From positions 36,539 through 100,538 of the forward strand of contig NZ_JBAHUR010000014.1 in the NCBI RefSeq assembly GCF_036689815.1: a DNA stretch of 64,000 nucleotides. The letters are read 5' to 3'. Below are positions 1 through 8,205 of the stretch, piece after piece. The first letter of the stretch is position 1, and every line of letters begins with the position of its first letter. This DNA is from Magnetovibrio sp. PR-2. Lineage in GTDB: Bacteria > Pseudomonadota > Alphaproteobacteria > Rhodospirillales > Magnetovibrionaceae. A program made the position numbers and the translations under genes. The notes beneath the pieces were generated by a model, which worked only from the letters and a program-made list of their open reading frames with translations, searched no databases and was not told the DNA's origin.

Positions 1-387
1 AAAGTGCGGGCCGTCGGCGACAGGCTCGCAGACATAGAGCTTGCCGGACGATTTCAGCACCCGCGCAGCCTCGCTCAAAGCTTGGTCCATGCTGTCCATG
101 GGCACGTGGTGAAGCGAGTTAAAAAACACTACAATGTCGATGGAGCCGTCCGAAAACGGCAAGTCTTCGGCACGCCCGTCATGAAACACTTCATCGCCCA
201 CGGGTTTTTCTGCGTGCGCTTTTTCCAGCATTTCTGAACTGCATTCGACACCAATGACTTTGGCGCCATGACGCGTCATCAAACGCACCAAATGGCCTTC
301 ACCACAACCGATGTCGATGATTTTCTGACCTTGAAGTTCAAGGGTTGCGGTCAAAGCTTCAGAGTTTGAACGGCGGTGAGCGGTCAT
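1..387 (-). CDS. SAM-dependent class I methyltransferase (partial at window edge)
   Basis: The minus strand reads as an open frame from an ATG at 387-385 to the window edge, so the C-terminus is missing. The protein begins MTAHRRSNSEAL and shows the SAM-binding motif I as IIDIGCGEGH (about residues 25-34). An acidic residue after the second strand (VIGVECS) and a motif II-like stretch (IDIVVFFNSLHHVP) follow. The pattern is that of the UbiE/methyltransferase-11 family, which transfers a methyl group from SAM to a small molecule. The substrate cannot be told from this fragment. It lies in the chromosomal part left of the tRNA-Val attachment site and reads away from its neighbours. Confidence 0.8.
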   Translation of the reverse strand, partial: MTAHRRSNSEALTATLELQGQKIIDIGCGEGHLVRLMTRHGAKVIGVECSSEMLEKAHAEKPVGDEVFHDGRAEDLPFSDGSIDIVVFFNSLHHVPMDSMDQALSEAARVLKSSGKLYVCEPVADGPHF

Positions 388-511
388 GGGGAGTTGGTCC
401 GTAGGGATAAAGATGTCTGGAAAATATGGGGCCTAGATGCCCGAGCGCAATAGGCCATAGGTAGGAGGCGAAATATTTAGCGAGGATGTGAGCCAAAAGC
501 AACGTAGATCG

Positions 512-1459
512 TCAATTGACACCGTTTTTCGCGTGGCGCAAACGCCAGGAGGCCAATTGCTCTTGGCGGCGCTGGGCAAACAGCTCTTCGCGGCTTTGCC
601 CCTGAGGCTGCATCAGGTGCGCGCCGGGTTTCAAAGCGTTAAGACGGTTGGCGATTTCTTGGCCCGGGCGCATGCCATTGCGGCGGATTTTGAACGAGCG
701 GTTGATGCGCTTGCTGGCGTCAAGCTGAGGTTTGCCAGACGCCGTGACGATGCTGTCCAGCGTGCCGGGTTCGGGTGCACGAACAGGTGCAGGTTCAACG
801 GTTTTAGGTTCGGCGATGGCGGTGCGAAATTCTGCCGATGTGGTTTTGTGCCACAGGGCCGTGACCTTTTTGATGTATTTTTGATTGAGTTCCGGCGTGA
901 ACGAATGGTAATCCCCTGCGGCCTGCATCCAAGAATGAGATAGCGCCTTGCGCTCGCTGAGGAACTTGGCCGCGTAGGCGGCGTTTTTGCGGGCGTCAAA
1001 GGCTTGTTCGACACTGCCGAACGCCTTGGGGTGATATTTCAGGTTGATCTGCATACAGCCGACATCAATGTTTTCGACTCCGTCGGCCTGCAATGATTTC
1101 ACGAACGCAATAGCGTCCAAGCGATTGGGCAGAAAATACCCCTTGCCCCCGGTCGTAACCGTCCACGGCCAGGCAATATTTTCCCCCTGTCCGGTGGTTG
1201 GGTTTTTCATCCAACGGCCACTTTCCGCTAAGGAAATGGCGTGCAGCAGACCTGTTGGAATATCTTGCTTGCGCTCTTGGCTTTGCACCACGATAGAACA
1301 TGTTTTACTGTATTTATCAAAGGTCTGCGGGGCATCCGTCAAAGGTGCGGAAAAGGCCTGATCCGCCAACAGCAAGACCATGCCAGCAACCAAACCGGCC
1401 TGAATGGGGCGGTTCAGCGCGAACGAAAAGAGGGGTGTAGCTTTGATCATCATACCCAA
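512..1459 (-). CDS. Lytic transglycosylase (SLT-like) exported protein
   Basis: A 315-residue protein. A hydrophobic segment near residues 18-37, ending in AFSAPLTD, looks like a signal peptide or anchor. The middle carries the goose-lysozyme/SLT fold signature: AISLAESGRW with the likely catalytic Glu, VGCMQINLKYHPKAF, then AGDYHSFTPE. Such enzymes cleave the MurNAc-GlcNAc bond of peptidoglycan in the periplasm and form 1,6-anhydro ends. The C-terminal 100 residues are basic and proline-rich with no recognised domain. It is separate in sequence from the second transglycosylase in this window (25404-26213) and belongs to the chromosomal flank. Confidence 0.8.
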   Translation of the reverse strand: MGMMIKATPLFSFALNRPIQAGLVAGMVLLLADQAFSAPLTDAPQTFDKYSKTCSIVVQSQERKQDIPTGLLHAISLAESGRWMKNPTTGQGENIAWPWTVTTGGKGYFLPNRLDAIAFVKSLQADGVENIDVGCMQINLKYHPKAFGSVEQAFDARKNAAYAAKFLSERKALSHSWMQAAGDYHSFTPELNQKYIKKVTALWHKTTSAEFRTAIAEPKTVEPAPVRAPEPGTLDSIVTASGKPQLDASKRINRSFKIRRNGMRPGQEIANRLNALKPGAHLMQPQGQSREELFAQRRQEQLASWRLRHAKNGVN

Positions 1460-1503
1460 AATACTGCAATGGGCATGCCAGCTTCAGGCAACCTTTGAGG
1501 GGC

Positions 1504-2049
1504 CTATTCGGTGGGGCCGCTGTTGTCGGGCAGGGTGTCGCTGCCAAAGCCCAAGGGGCGCTGCATGATAATGGTGTCAACCCAGTCGCCGAACTTGAAG
1601 CCGGTGGATTTTAAGTGTCCGACTTCTTCAAAGCCTTGGCGTTTGTGCAGGTTGATGGATGCGAGATTATCTGCGCCACCAATCACCGCGACCATTTGGC
1701 GATAGCCCAACTGGGTGCAGCGCTCGATCAAGCCGCTCAACAAGGCCGAGCCAATGCCTTTGCCGGTGGCGGCAGGATCGACATAGATGGAATCTTCCAC
1801 CGTATGGCGATAGGCCGAACGGGGGCGGAAGCTTCCGGCATAGGCAAAGCCGTGAACTGTGCCGTTCCATTCCGCCACAATGTAGGGCGCGCCGGCGTTG
1901 ATGATTTTTTGGCGGCGTTCCGTAATCTCTTCGACGCTGGGGGCCATTTCTTCGAAGCTGGCTTTACCGGTTTCAACGTGGTGGGCATAAATGCGGTGAA
2001 CGGCTTTGGCGTCTTCGGGTCGGGCGTTGCGGATGGTGATGTTGCTCAT
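1504..2049 (-). CDS. GNAT-family N-acetyltransferase (phosphinothricin-type)
   Basis: This 181-residue protein starts MSNITIRNARPEDA, the usual opening of GNAT enzymes. It has the acetyl-CoA pyrophosphate loop as VDPAATGKGIGSALL (about residues 91-105) and a following GADNLASINLHKRQGFEEVG region. The spacing and the FRPRSAYRHTVEDSIYV stretch fit the PAT/methionine-sulfoximine acetyltransferase branch, which acetylates small amino compounds. The true substrate is unknown. The start codon at 2049 lies just upstream of the stop of the next gene to the right (2057), so the two are probably co-transcribed leftward. Confidence 0.85.
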   Translation of the reverse strand: MSNITIRNARPEDAKAVHRIYAHHVETGKASFEEMAPSVEEITERRQKIINAGAPYIVAEWNGTVHGFAYAGSFRPRSAYRHTVEDSIYVDPAATGKGIGSALLSGLIERCTQLGYRQMVAVIGGADNLASINLHKRQGFEEVGHLKSTGFKFGDWVDTIIMQRPLGFGSDTLPDNSGPTE

Positions 2050-2056
2050 CTGGGCC

Positions 2057-2950
2057 TCACCGGGTCAACGTTGCAGGGTCAACGCTACACAGAGCTTCGA
2101 CCATATGGGTGAGGTTGTCGGCCAGTTGTTCGAAGCCCTGGCTGCGCGAAATGGTGAGTTCGTCCATATACAAGGCCCGATTGACCTCGATTTGCAATGT
2201 GTGGTGGTTGTCTACGGGACGGCCATAGTGGCGCGTGGTGTAGCCCCCGGCATACGGTGTGTTCAACACCACCCGATAGCCCATATCGCGCAGGACTTGA
2301 TGGGCCAAGCTGGTGACGCGCGGGCTGCACGACACGCCGTTGGCGTCGCCCAGCACCATGTCGACGCGGTTGTTGCCGTGGTCGCGATCCATCGGCCCGC
2401 CAATGGACGGCATGGAATGACAGTCGATCAACAAATAGGTGCCAAACTTCTCATAGGTGCGGTCCAGCAAACCTTGCAAGGCTGTGTGGTAGGGCTTGTA
2501 GCAATGCTCAACCCGGCTTTGAGCCTCGGCAAAGGGGATCTTGTTTTTGTAAATTTCCGTCCCGTCCGTCACCACTTTCGCAACCGTGCCCAGCCCGGCG
2601 TAGACGCGGGGGCTTGAGGTGTTGATGTAGTTGGGCAGTTCTCCATCGAACATGGCGGGGTCCAGTTCCCACGGTTCGCGGTTTGGGTCTGCATAGGCAC
2701 GCGGAAAATGGGCACGCAGCAAAGGCGCGCCAAAGTTCGGGGCTTTTTCGTAAAGCTCATCCACAAACGCGTCTTCAGAGCGGCGCAGAGACACCGGGTC
2801 CAACTGGCTAGCCGCGACAAAGGAGGCAGGGTAGTCTCGGCCGCTATGGGGCGAGGCGAACACCACCGGGCAGGTCTGGGCTGCCGGTTCGATGATGTCA
2901 AAAGGCGTTTCGACCTCTTTTTCCATCAATTGGGCGCTGTTGGGTACCAT
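2057..2950 (-). CDS. N-formylglutamate amidohydrolase family protein
   Basis: The protein has the family motifs in order: VVFASPHSGRDYP near the N-terminus, a Glu/Asp-rich segment (RSEDAFVDELYE), AYADPNREPWELDP, LLIDCHSMPS and HHTLQIEVNRALYMDE. These supply the His, Glu and Asp ligands of the zinc site. Members hydrolyse N-formyl-L-glutamate in histidine breakdown, but many paralogues act on other N-acyl amino acids, so the substrate is open. The frame stays open upstream to 3100, but those residues look non-coding. The start at 2950 (MVPNSAQL) or 2926 (MEKEVETPF) is preferred, although neither has a strong ribosome-binding site. It precedes the GNAT gene by 7 bp. Confidence 0.85.
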   Translation of the reverse strand: MVPNSAQLMEKEVETPFDIIEPAAQTCPVVFASPHSGRDYPASFVAASQLDPVSLRRSEDAFVDELYEKAPNFGAPLLRAHFPRAYADPNREPWELDPAMFDGELPNYINTSSPRVYAGLGTVAKVVTDGTEIYKNKIPFAEAQSRVEHCYKPYHTALQGLLDRTYEKFGTYLLIDCHSMPSIGGPMDRDHGNNRVDMVLGDANGVSCSPRVTSLAHQVLRDMGYRVVLNTPYAGGYTTRHYGRPVDNHHTLQIEVNRALYMDELTISRSQGFEQLADNLTHMVEALCSVDPATLTR

Positions 2951-3163
2951 GAAAGTCCAAAACGTAGCGTTTGCGAGGGTGGGAGCGAGGCTCCAATCGT
3001 TTGTTTTATTGGTGTTACAGGCTGCTTTACCCCGTGGCAATGCTAAATTGAGCGAAGATTTCACAAACGCGTCATAAAGTCGGGATTTGGGGGTTGCCAA
3101 GCGGCCATGTTCGGTTTAAAAACCCGCGTCCGCCGCACTTTGCGGTGCTACCGATTAATAATC

Positions 3164-3238
3164 GGGCGCGTAGCTCAGCGGGAGAGCACCTCGTTGACAT
3201 CGAGGGGGTCACTGGTTCAATCCCAGTCGTGCCCACCA
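3164..3238 (+). tRNA. tRNA-Val (anticodon GAC)
   Basis: A complete cloverleaf can be folded. The acceptor stem GGGCGCG pairs with CGTGCCC (one G-U pair). The D-arm contains TAGCTCAGCGGGAGAGC. The anticodon stem CCTCG/CGAGG encloses loop TTGACAT, giving anticodon GAC. The T-arm is CTGGTTCAATCCCAG, and CCA is encoded. The gene is intact, and its 3' end is the attachment site of the island to its right. Confidence 0.95.
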
Positions 3239-3240
3239 TG
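3211..3240 (+). repeat. attL: left direct repeat of the island
   Basis: The last 28 bases of tRNA-Val (T-arm, acceptor strand and CCA) plus TG form a 30-bp block identical to 52520-52549. Integrases of the DUF4102/P4 type commonly use tRNA 3' ends and regenerate an intact tRNA on the left, as seen here. Confidence 0.85.
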
Positions 3241-3275
3241 AAAACCCCTAGGGAAACCTAGGGGTTTTCTTTTTG
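3241..3275 (+). terminator. Rho-independent terminator of tRNA-Val
   Basis: A perfect 12-bp stem (AAAACCCCTAGG / CCTAGGGGTTTT) with a GAAA loop is followed by CTTTTTG. It starts 3 bases after the tRNA CCA. Degenerate relatives of this hairpin follow the two other copies of the tRNA 3' end near 52.6 kb. Confidence 0.9.
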
Positions 3276-3286
3276 CGCTTATGTCT

Positions 3287-3312
3287 GGGTAGCTATTGGG
3301 TAGCAAAATAAT
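3287..3312 (+). repeat. Arm-type repeat inside the left island end
   Basis: GGGTAGCTATTGGGTAGC followed by AAAATAAT, containing GGGTAGC twice with an 11-bp period. The same sequence recurs in the same orientation at 52355 and, with one change, at 52724. Placement on both sides of the core suggests integrase arm-binding sites; this is inference. Confidence 0.6.
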
Positions 3313-3370
3313 CTGAAAAACGCGCAGCAAAGGCACACCAGATAACCATTTGGGGTACGGGCGCGATGAT

Positions 3371-4360
3371 TTACGGTTCCCAAAAGTCAGCTTCTTCCTC
3401 AAAGTCTCTATTTGGGTCGTCTAGAGGCCGGAGTGTCATCTTCACTGTGCTGATTGGTCCCTCAGGCCATTCGGGGATATCTCCTTCGGGGATATGGTCT
3501 CCCCCACCTCCGCCATCGCTGGAAAGATGCTGGGCAGTGTCAGGTATGAAGCCAACAAAGTTATCATTCCCTCGTAGGATCTTGGGCTTCGATTTTAGGA
3601 TTGCTTTTTTGGCTGTTACTCTTAAAAGTTCATCTACCGTAAATGACCAATCGTCTGAACCATGAATGATAGCCTTACGAGCATAACTGCTATCACCTAC
3701 TGCCATTCCAGCTAAATAGGCAGAGAGATCAACCTGAGAAACAAATTGATGGTTGGTTTTGACTGGCAACCAATGCCACCAGCCTTTTGAGGCCGATTTT
3801 AGTTCGATGCCACCGTATTCGGCTGTAAGTCTGGGATTTCCGGCTATAGGGGTTCCTGCCAAGTCACGTGCCCTAGGGTCGTAACCACTATCAACGAATG
3901 TGAAACTCGGCAACCATGCAAGTAGCTCATGTTGAATCCATTCATTTCTATACGGCTTAAGTTTGCCGCGCTTAAGCATTTTGGCTTGGACGAGCACTGC
4001 TCGCCGTTCACGTTGCCGGGCATGAGTGTCCACATAATCTATCACTATGAGGAGGTCTGCGAGTTCGCACCGGCCATCAGGGGGCGGCGGACTAGGCGCA
4101 AATGGTGATGGGACTCGCTTGAACGACACATGCGGCCTAGAGTGACAGAAGACTGATGTGAGATTAATACGATAGCCATGCGCCTTGAGTGTAGGCGACC
4201 AAGCAGCGGCAATTTCATCGAAACCATCCAGTGTCATGGTACGCACTGCACTGACCTCACCTTTTGGTGCAGAAGATCGAGCACCTCCAGAAGTAAGTAC
4301 CTTGTTGATTGTGGAAGCTGCTGTTGTTGCCAAGGGGAAAAACAAAGAAGAAGGAAGCAC
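3371..4360 (-). CDS. Hypothetical protein, possible PD-(D/E)XK-like core
   Basis: About 329 residues from a GTG at 4360, which has a GGAG 6 bases upstream and lies 24 bp after the stop of the preceding gene. The frame is open further, to 4438, but that would overlap the neighbour. I do not recognise the family. Residues around ELADLLIVIDYV and RRAVLVQAKM form an acidic strand followed by an xQxK strand, reminiscent of PD-(D/E)XK nucleases. This is weak because the acidic residue before K is Gln. The C-terminus is proline- and glycine-rich (SSDGGGGGDHIPEGD) and very acidic. It is the last gene of a three-gene leftward operon. Confidence 0.55.
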   Translation of the reverse strand: MLPSSLFFPLATTAASTINKVLTSGGARSSAPKGEVSAVRTMTLDGFDEIAAAWSPTLKAHGYRINLTSVFCHSRPHVSFKRVPSPFAPSPPPPDGRCELADLLIVIDYVDTHARQRERRAVLVQAKMLKRGKLKPYRNEWIQHELLAWLPSFTFVDSGYDPRARDLAGTPIAGNPRLTAEYGGIELKSASKGWWHWLPVKTNHQFVSQVDLSAYLAGMAVGDSSYARKAIIHGSDDWSFTVDELLRVTAKKAILKSKPKILRGNDNFVGFIPDTAQHLSSDGGGGGDHIPEGDIPEWPEGPISTVKMTLRPLDDPNRDFEEEADFWEP

Positions 4361-4383
4361 AATATCTCCAGAAATTATCTCAA

Positions 4384-5232
4384 TTAATTTGGGAATGGCC
4401 GACAAAGTCTGTCGATCATTTCTTCTGTCCTGTCGCATACGACAAGTTGATCATCAAGCACACGAAGGTAGTGGTGGCTTTTGCGGACAGCATCAGCATT
4501 ATCCTTGTCGATATGCCGCTCGACCTGCTCTTTCAATCGATGGATTATTCCCCTGACAACGTCCACTTGCATTTTCTCTTTGTTTGGGTCGAACTGGACA
4601 CCAAAACCACCGATTGCGAATGAGTGATTCAGCCTCTCGAAAGGGAAGATTGCGTACAGTTCGCCGTCGTTCTTCACCTGACTATCAAAGATCTTCTTCA
4701 CACAATCGTCGCTTTGTGAGTTTACGTAAGCAACTACCGAAGAGTCGATTTCGATGAAGGGGGTGCCTCGATCATCAGCATTTTGTTGAAAGACAGCCAC
4801 ATGCTTCTCACGCGAGGCGGCAGTATTTAAACCAGTGCCAATTTGGTGATCGTTGGTATGGAGGATTTTGCCACGGGTGATATAGCCCCGAATCATCAAT
4901 CCCTTGGTGAGAAGTGCTAAACAGGCTGTAGCACAATGAGCAAGCAGGTTAATGACACCGGCAGATGAAATTTCCGCTGATATGATGGCACAATCGGATG
5001 CTTGAGTTACTCGAAAATCAATATTGTGTTGCTGCCGCGGTGCCTCTGGGCATGTCGTCGGTCCATACCTTTCAAAATGGGCCTGATCGTCCGATGTGCC
5101 TAAGGTGTCCACGGCTTCCTGAAGCTCAGACATAGACGGCCCATTACCAGTCTCTGACCTCTCAACATGTGACTGGAAGCCAACGATATCTAGGTATGCA
5201 ATGAATTTGTCCTTAGACGTTTCATCAGCCAT
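4384..5232 (-). CDS. Hypothetical protein, nucleotidyl-cyclase-fold-like
   Basis: A 282-residue protein beginning MADETSKDKFIAYLDIVGF. The pattern is an N-terminal AYLDIVGF strand, then QASDCAIISAE, then a helix, and then GLMIRGYITRGKILHTND followed by GTGLNTAASREK. It resembles a widespread group of uncharacterised proteins with a class III cyclase-like fold, in which the first strand carries an Asp and a central hairpin follows. Whether it makes a cyclic nucleotide is unknown; the second metal-binding Asp may be in the ASDCAII strand. It overlaps the upstream small gene by 8 bp and is followed 24 bp later by the next gene. That arrangement is typical of a compact accessory, possibly defence, operon. 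Confidence 0.55.
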   Translation of the reverse strand: MADETSKDKFIAYLDIVGFQSHVERSETGNGPSMSELQEAVDTLGTSDDQAHFERYGPTTCPEAPRQQHNIDFRVTQASDCAIISAEISSAGVINLLAHCATACLALLTKGLMIRGYITRGKILHTNDHQIGTGLNTAASREKHVAVFQQNADDRGTPFIEIDSSVVAYVNSQSDDCVKKIFDSQVKNDGELYAIFPFERLNHSFAIGGFGVQFDPNKEKMQVDVVRGIIHRLKEQVERHIDKDNADAVRKSHHYLRVLDDQLVVCDRTEEMIDRLCRPFPN

Positions 5233-5437
5233 TCAATACAAACACCGGAATAGTTGGGTTAAACCAGTGTGGCGAATTTTCCCATTCGTCGAGTAAATAA
5301 CGGGCTAGGGAATCCTGATCATCAAAGGTCAGAGCTTGGCCTAATTGATCACCGAGTTCCGCTAGTGCTTCGTTACGATCCTTTGCTACAGCAAACAAGA
5401 CCTTTCCCGGCTCAACCTGAAGACTATAATTTGGCAT
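5225..5437 (-). CDS. Small hypothetical protein
   Basis: Seventy residues from ATG 5437 (MPNYSLQVEPGK), which has AAGTGAG just upstream. The frame extends to 5578 but the extra residues look non-coding. The protein is acidic and ends in WENSPHWFNPTIPVFVLNG. No family is recognised. Its stop overlaps the start of the cyclase-fold-like gene by 8 bp, so the two are translationally coupled. Confidence 0.6.
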   Translation of the reverse strand: MPNYSLQVEPGKVLFAVAKDRNEALAELGDQLGQALTFDDQDSLARYLLDEWENSPHWFNPTIPVFVLNG

Positions 5438-5581
5438 AGCACTCACTTGACTAGATTTACGATGAGTGGATTTCATTTCGCAGCAAACAACCAAGAATGG
5501 CATGATTCTGTAACTATGCGCAATCCGTGAACATCGAAAAAATAAAGCTGCAATGTATCGTTTTAATCTGGCATGCAAAAG

Positions 5582-5610
5582 AAAGCCCCCAACCAGTTGG
5601 TGGGGGCTTT
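5582..5610 (-). terminator. Hairpin terminator
   Basis: AAAGCCCCCA pairs perfectly with TGGGGGCTTT around a 9-base loop. Read leftward it is followed by CTTTTG, so it likely ends the 6058-5659 transcript before the next leftward operon. Confidence 0.75.
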
Positions 5611-5658
5611 AGCGTATTGAGGTTCTAGTCCAGAGTGATTTTATTGTCGCTAGGCAAG

Positions 5659-5766
5659 TCATTTTGCCACCAAATGACTAAACCAATGGTAACTGTGTAC
5701 GACAACAACGGCGGGACCAGCAAGGTAGTAGGCTGCTTCGAGAAAGTTAAAGAAGGTGATGTTCAT
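5659..5766 (-). CDS. Small membrane protein (35 aa)
   Basis: An open frame of 35 codons starts at ATG 5766 with AGGAG 7 bases upstream, 10 bp after the stop of the preceding gene. It reads MNITFFNFLEAAYYLAGPAV then VVVHSYHWFSHLVAK. One hydrophobic stretch (about residues 11-23) could span a membrane. The ribosome-binding site and tight spacing support translation; homology is unknown. Confidence 0.5.
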   Translation of the reverse strand: MNITFFNFLEAAYYLAGPAVVVVHSYHWFSHLVAK

Positions 5767-5776
5767 GGTACGTCTC

Positions 5777-6058
5777 CTAGTCTGTACCGCCACCTCCCTT
5801 GACCTGTTTCAGGGCTTCCCGGATGGGACGGTTTTTAAATCCACGTTTGCTCAGATGTTGAGCGGTTCGTTCTTCAATTTGCTCTATGAGAGCTATGTCT
5901 TCGATTTCCGGCATTATCTCGATCACCGACCGTCCGTATGCGAAGACGACTTGATCGCGTGATGGAATGCCCATCTCTTTGGCTTTGGCCCGTTGGCGGC
6001 GCTTGCGTTCTGCCGCAGTCATGGGCTTTGTGCCTATTGATTTTCGTCCTGCAGTCAT
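5777..6058 (-). CDS. Small basic hypothetical protein
   Basis: Ninety-three residues from ATG 6058, preceded by AGGAGAGG. The N-terminus KPMTAAERKRRQRAKAKEMG is highly basic and of a type common in plasmid- and phage-borne proteins. The remainder, VFAYGRSVIEIMPEIEDI then a helix ending REALKQVKGGGGTD, has no motif I can name. A nucleic-acid-binding role is possible but is inference only. It is the first gene of a two-gene leftward unit with the small membrane protein. Confidence 0.65.
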   Translation of the reverse strand: MTAGRKSIGTKPMTAAERKRRQRAKAKEMGIPSRDQVVFAYGRSVIEIMPEIEDIALIEQIEERTAQHLSKRGFKNRPIREALKQVKGGGGTD

Positions 6059-6142
6059 CTTGTCCTCTCCTGAGTTGATAAAAATACTATACGTGACATT
6101 GTCACGATAAGCAAGAAAAAAGTGACCGTGTCACGAAAAAAG

Positions 6143-6841
6143 TTACGACAAGCCGTGATTGGATTTAAATTGATCTGCGTTCAGGCGATAAAGGCCGCGC
6201 AGCCCAACACCACGCACTTGGATGCCTCCAGACAAGGTGTCCTCGTAATCGAAGTGATGATGGCCATGCACGATGTGTTTCGCGTACAGACACCCCGCCA
6301 AAGTGCCGATTGCACGAGATCCATATTTGTGGCTTTCAGGCGCTTCGTGCGTGACGAGAATATCGGCCTGTTTTCCAAGAAGGTTCGCATACTCTGACGG
6401 AAAAATGCTTGAGCGGTGACGTAACGGCAATCCACCACGCCACAGGTGATGTTTGGGGAGTGTCGAGACCATCTCATCACCTGAAAAATACCATACACCT
6501 TGATTGGGATTGTCTGGGTCCCACACCTTGCCCCGAAAGACCCCGCCTAGCCCTGCGATCTTAATGTCACAGATTTCCAACACGCGGCCATGGGCGTTTA
6601 TGTCTGCCAATCCGGAATGAAACAGGTTGTCATGTGCACCCGGTTGATCCGTGTCATGGTTGCCGGGAATCCAGTGCACCGGAATGCCACGGTCCAAAAT
6701 GGGTGCGAGCTCTTCGTCCAAAGGTTTGTGTGCTTCCATATCCCCCAACAGGACAATTGCACCCGGCGGCTTTCGTGCGACGGTGTCGATGAGCGGTTGG
6801 AATTTTGAATGGGGATCACCGTAAAAAAGGATATCTGTCAT
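6143..6841 (-). CDS. Calcineurin-like metallophosphoesterase
   Basis: A 232-residue protein with the dimetal phosphoesterase motifs: FYGDPHSKF (motif I, Asp/His), VLLGDMEA (motif II), WIPGNHDTD (motif III, GNHD), ILVTHEAPESH and IVHGHHHFDYE (GHxH). All metal ligands are present, so the enzyme should be active on a phosphomono- or diester. The substrate is unknown. Its start overlaps the stop of the 127-aa gene by 4 bp (ATGA), so it is coupled to that gene. It is the last gene of the AAA+ operon and is a distant paralogue of the phosphoesterase at 7223-8056. Confidence 0.85.
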   Translation of the reverse strand: MTDILFYGDPHSKFQPLIDTVARKPPGAIVLLGDMEAHKPLDEELAPILDRGIPVHWIPGNHDTDQPGAHDNLFHSGLADINAHGRVLEICDIKIAGLGGVFRGKVWDPDNPNQGVWYFSGDEMVSTLPKHHLWRGGLPLRHRSSIFPSEYANLLGKQADILVTHEAPESHKYGSRAIGTLAGCLYAKHIVHGHHHFDYEDTLSGGIQVRGVGLRGLYRLNADQFKSNHGLS

Positions 6842-7221
6842 TTCTCCGTCCTCCGGTCTGTTTTGTTATTGTTTTGGCGTCGGGCAATCGTCTTGAGAAC
6901 GGACTTGATTTCCAAAAGCCGATGAAAACCCGGCGCAGGATATTTGGAAAGTGCCAGTTCCTGTGCCGCAGCAATCCACCAATCCAAATTGTCGACTGTG
7001 AGCCAATGAGAGAGGCTGGCTTTTGCTTGCTGCAGAAAACCCGGTACATGCGCCGTATAAAGTTCAGCGCCGTCGTAAGGGCCGACCTGACCGGGTTTGC
7101 CTTCATCTATATGTGGTGGGGACATTGCGTCAGCCCAAGCAGCATCCACAGCACGATCAACGTCAGACTTCGTCTCGGGCTTTGTGCCTTGCGTATAATG
7201 TTCAAGTGCGTCCTGTGTCAT
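6838..7221 (-). CDS. Hypothetical protein between two phosphoesterases
   Basis: A 127-residue acidic-to-neutral protein starting MTQDALEHYTQG. No motif is recognised. Aromatic-rich segments (LSHWLTVDNLDWWIAAAQELAL) suggest a helical fold, and the C-terminus is basic (KTIARRQNNNKTDRRTEK). It starts 1 bp after the stop of the upstream phosphoesterase and overlaps the downstream one by 4 bp, so the three are probably made together. Confidence 0.65.
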   Translation of the reverse strand: MTQDALEHYTQGTKPETKSDVDRAVDAAWADAMSPPHIDEGKPGQVGPYDGAELYTAHVPGFLQQAKASLSHWLTVDNLDWWIAAAQELALSKYPAPGFHRLLEIKSVLKTIARRQNNNKTDRRTEK

Positions 7222-7222
7222 C

Positions 7223-8056
7223 TCACACCTCCACCAGCATCAATGGGTCAAAGTGATCGTTGGGCTCGTAGCCCTCGTATCCACGGGGATTACAGACAAC
7301 ACGCGTGCCGCCAACTTCATAATCAAATGACACATGCGTGTGTCCATGAACCCAAAGTGAAATCTCATGTTCCGTCAGCATCTCAGTCAGATCTGAAGCG
7401 TACGCAGGTGTCACGGCATCACTTCTGTAGCGTCCCGGGACACTATTCGGATGTGGACTGTGATGCGTCATCACGATCGTTGTTCCGTCAAATGGCTTTG
7501 ACAATTCGTCGTTCAGCCATATGCGACTTAGAAAATGCCGCTTTTGGGCGTGATCAGGTCTGAACTTCGTGTAAATGCCTGCTTTGCCACCGACGTCTTC
7601 GGTAATTTTACGAAAGTCGTTCATCATGTCGCTGGCGGCAGCCTTTGCCTGTGCAGGGTTTCCATAAAGAGCGAAGTCAGTCCAAAGCGTCGTGCCCAAC
7701 ACGCGCAGTTTGCGGTCGTGCACTTCTAACTCAACGGCATCTTTTTCCAGATAATCAACCCGTCGGGATTTTTGACACGTTGACCGGAAGGCTTTGATCG
7801 TCTTTTCGATTTTGTGCGAATAGAATTCATGATTGCCAGCGACCCAAGCCACACGCACGTTGAGGCGTTCAGCCCATTCACAGATCCAAGTTGCTGTTTT
7901 GGGGCCAGCCCAAGTATCGCCAGCGAGCAGAACAAGATCGATCTCGTTCAGTGTCGATGTAAATTTGGGGCCAACGGGAGATTGTGTCCGCTCAAATTCG
8001 AGATGCAGATCGGACACCACAAGGATTTTGATGGTTTTCGATTTGAATGTAGACAT
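7223..8056 (-). CDS. Calcineurin-like metallophosphoesterase
   Basis: A 277-residue protein with a complete set of phosphoesterase motifs: LVVSDLHLEFER, VLLAGDTWAG, VAWVAGNHEFYSH, IVMTHHSPHPNS and LWVHGHTHVSFDYE. Ending in MLVEV with a NPRGYEGYEPND segment, it resembles phage- and plasmid-borne phosphoesterases of the MPP superfamily. The start at 8056 has GAGAGG upstream. It follows a 36-codon open frame by 38 bp and is part of the AAA+ operon. Its relation to the ATPase is unknown; co-occurrence of an AAA+ unloader with phosphoesterases is unusual. Confidence 0.88.
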   Translation of the reverse strand: MSTFKSKTIKILVVSDLHLEFERTQSPVGPKFTSTLNEIDLVLLAGDTWAGPKTATWICEWAERLNVRVAWVAGNHEFYSHKIEKTIKAFRSTCQKSRRVDYLEKDAVELEVHDRKLRVLGTTLWTDFALYGNPAQAKAAASDMMNDFRKITEDVGGKAGIYTKFRPDHAQKRHFLSRIWLNDELSKPFDGTTIVMTHHSPHPNSVPGRYRSDAVTPAYASDLTEMLTEHEISLWVHGHTHVSFDYEVGGTRVVCNPRGYEGYEPNDHFDPLMLVEV

Positions 8057-8094
8057 GACAGACCTCTCAGTGAGCAGACCGTCATGCTTTTAGG

Positions 8095-8205
8095 TCATGA
8101 GTAGCGACTGCTCAGAAAAAATAAAACGTTGGGGTTACGAGCTGATATCCGCTCGACTTTGGGTCGGGCCGGTATTCGACCATCGTGATAATCAGTCGTC
8201 GGCAT
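8095..8205 (-). CDS. Small ORF with strong ribosome-binding site (36 aa)
   Basis: ATG at 8205 follows AAGGAG with a 7-base spacer, and the frame runs 36 codons to a TGA (MPTTDYHDGRIPARP, ending FFLSSRYS). It sits in the 314-bp space between the ATPase and phosphoesterase genes. No family is recognised, and it could also be a leader that couples translation. Confidence 0.4.
   Translation of the reverse strand: MPTTDYHDGRIPARPKVERISARNPNVLFFLSSRYS

Noticed and set aside
2006..2617. Plus-strand open frame across the amidohydrolase gene
   Set aside because: The minus strand carries clear family motifs over the same bases.
2951..3100. N-terminal 50-residue extension of the amidohydrolase
   Set aside because: Composition is non-coding-like and the conserved family sequence begins after residue 58 of the extended frame.
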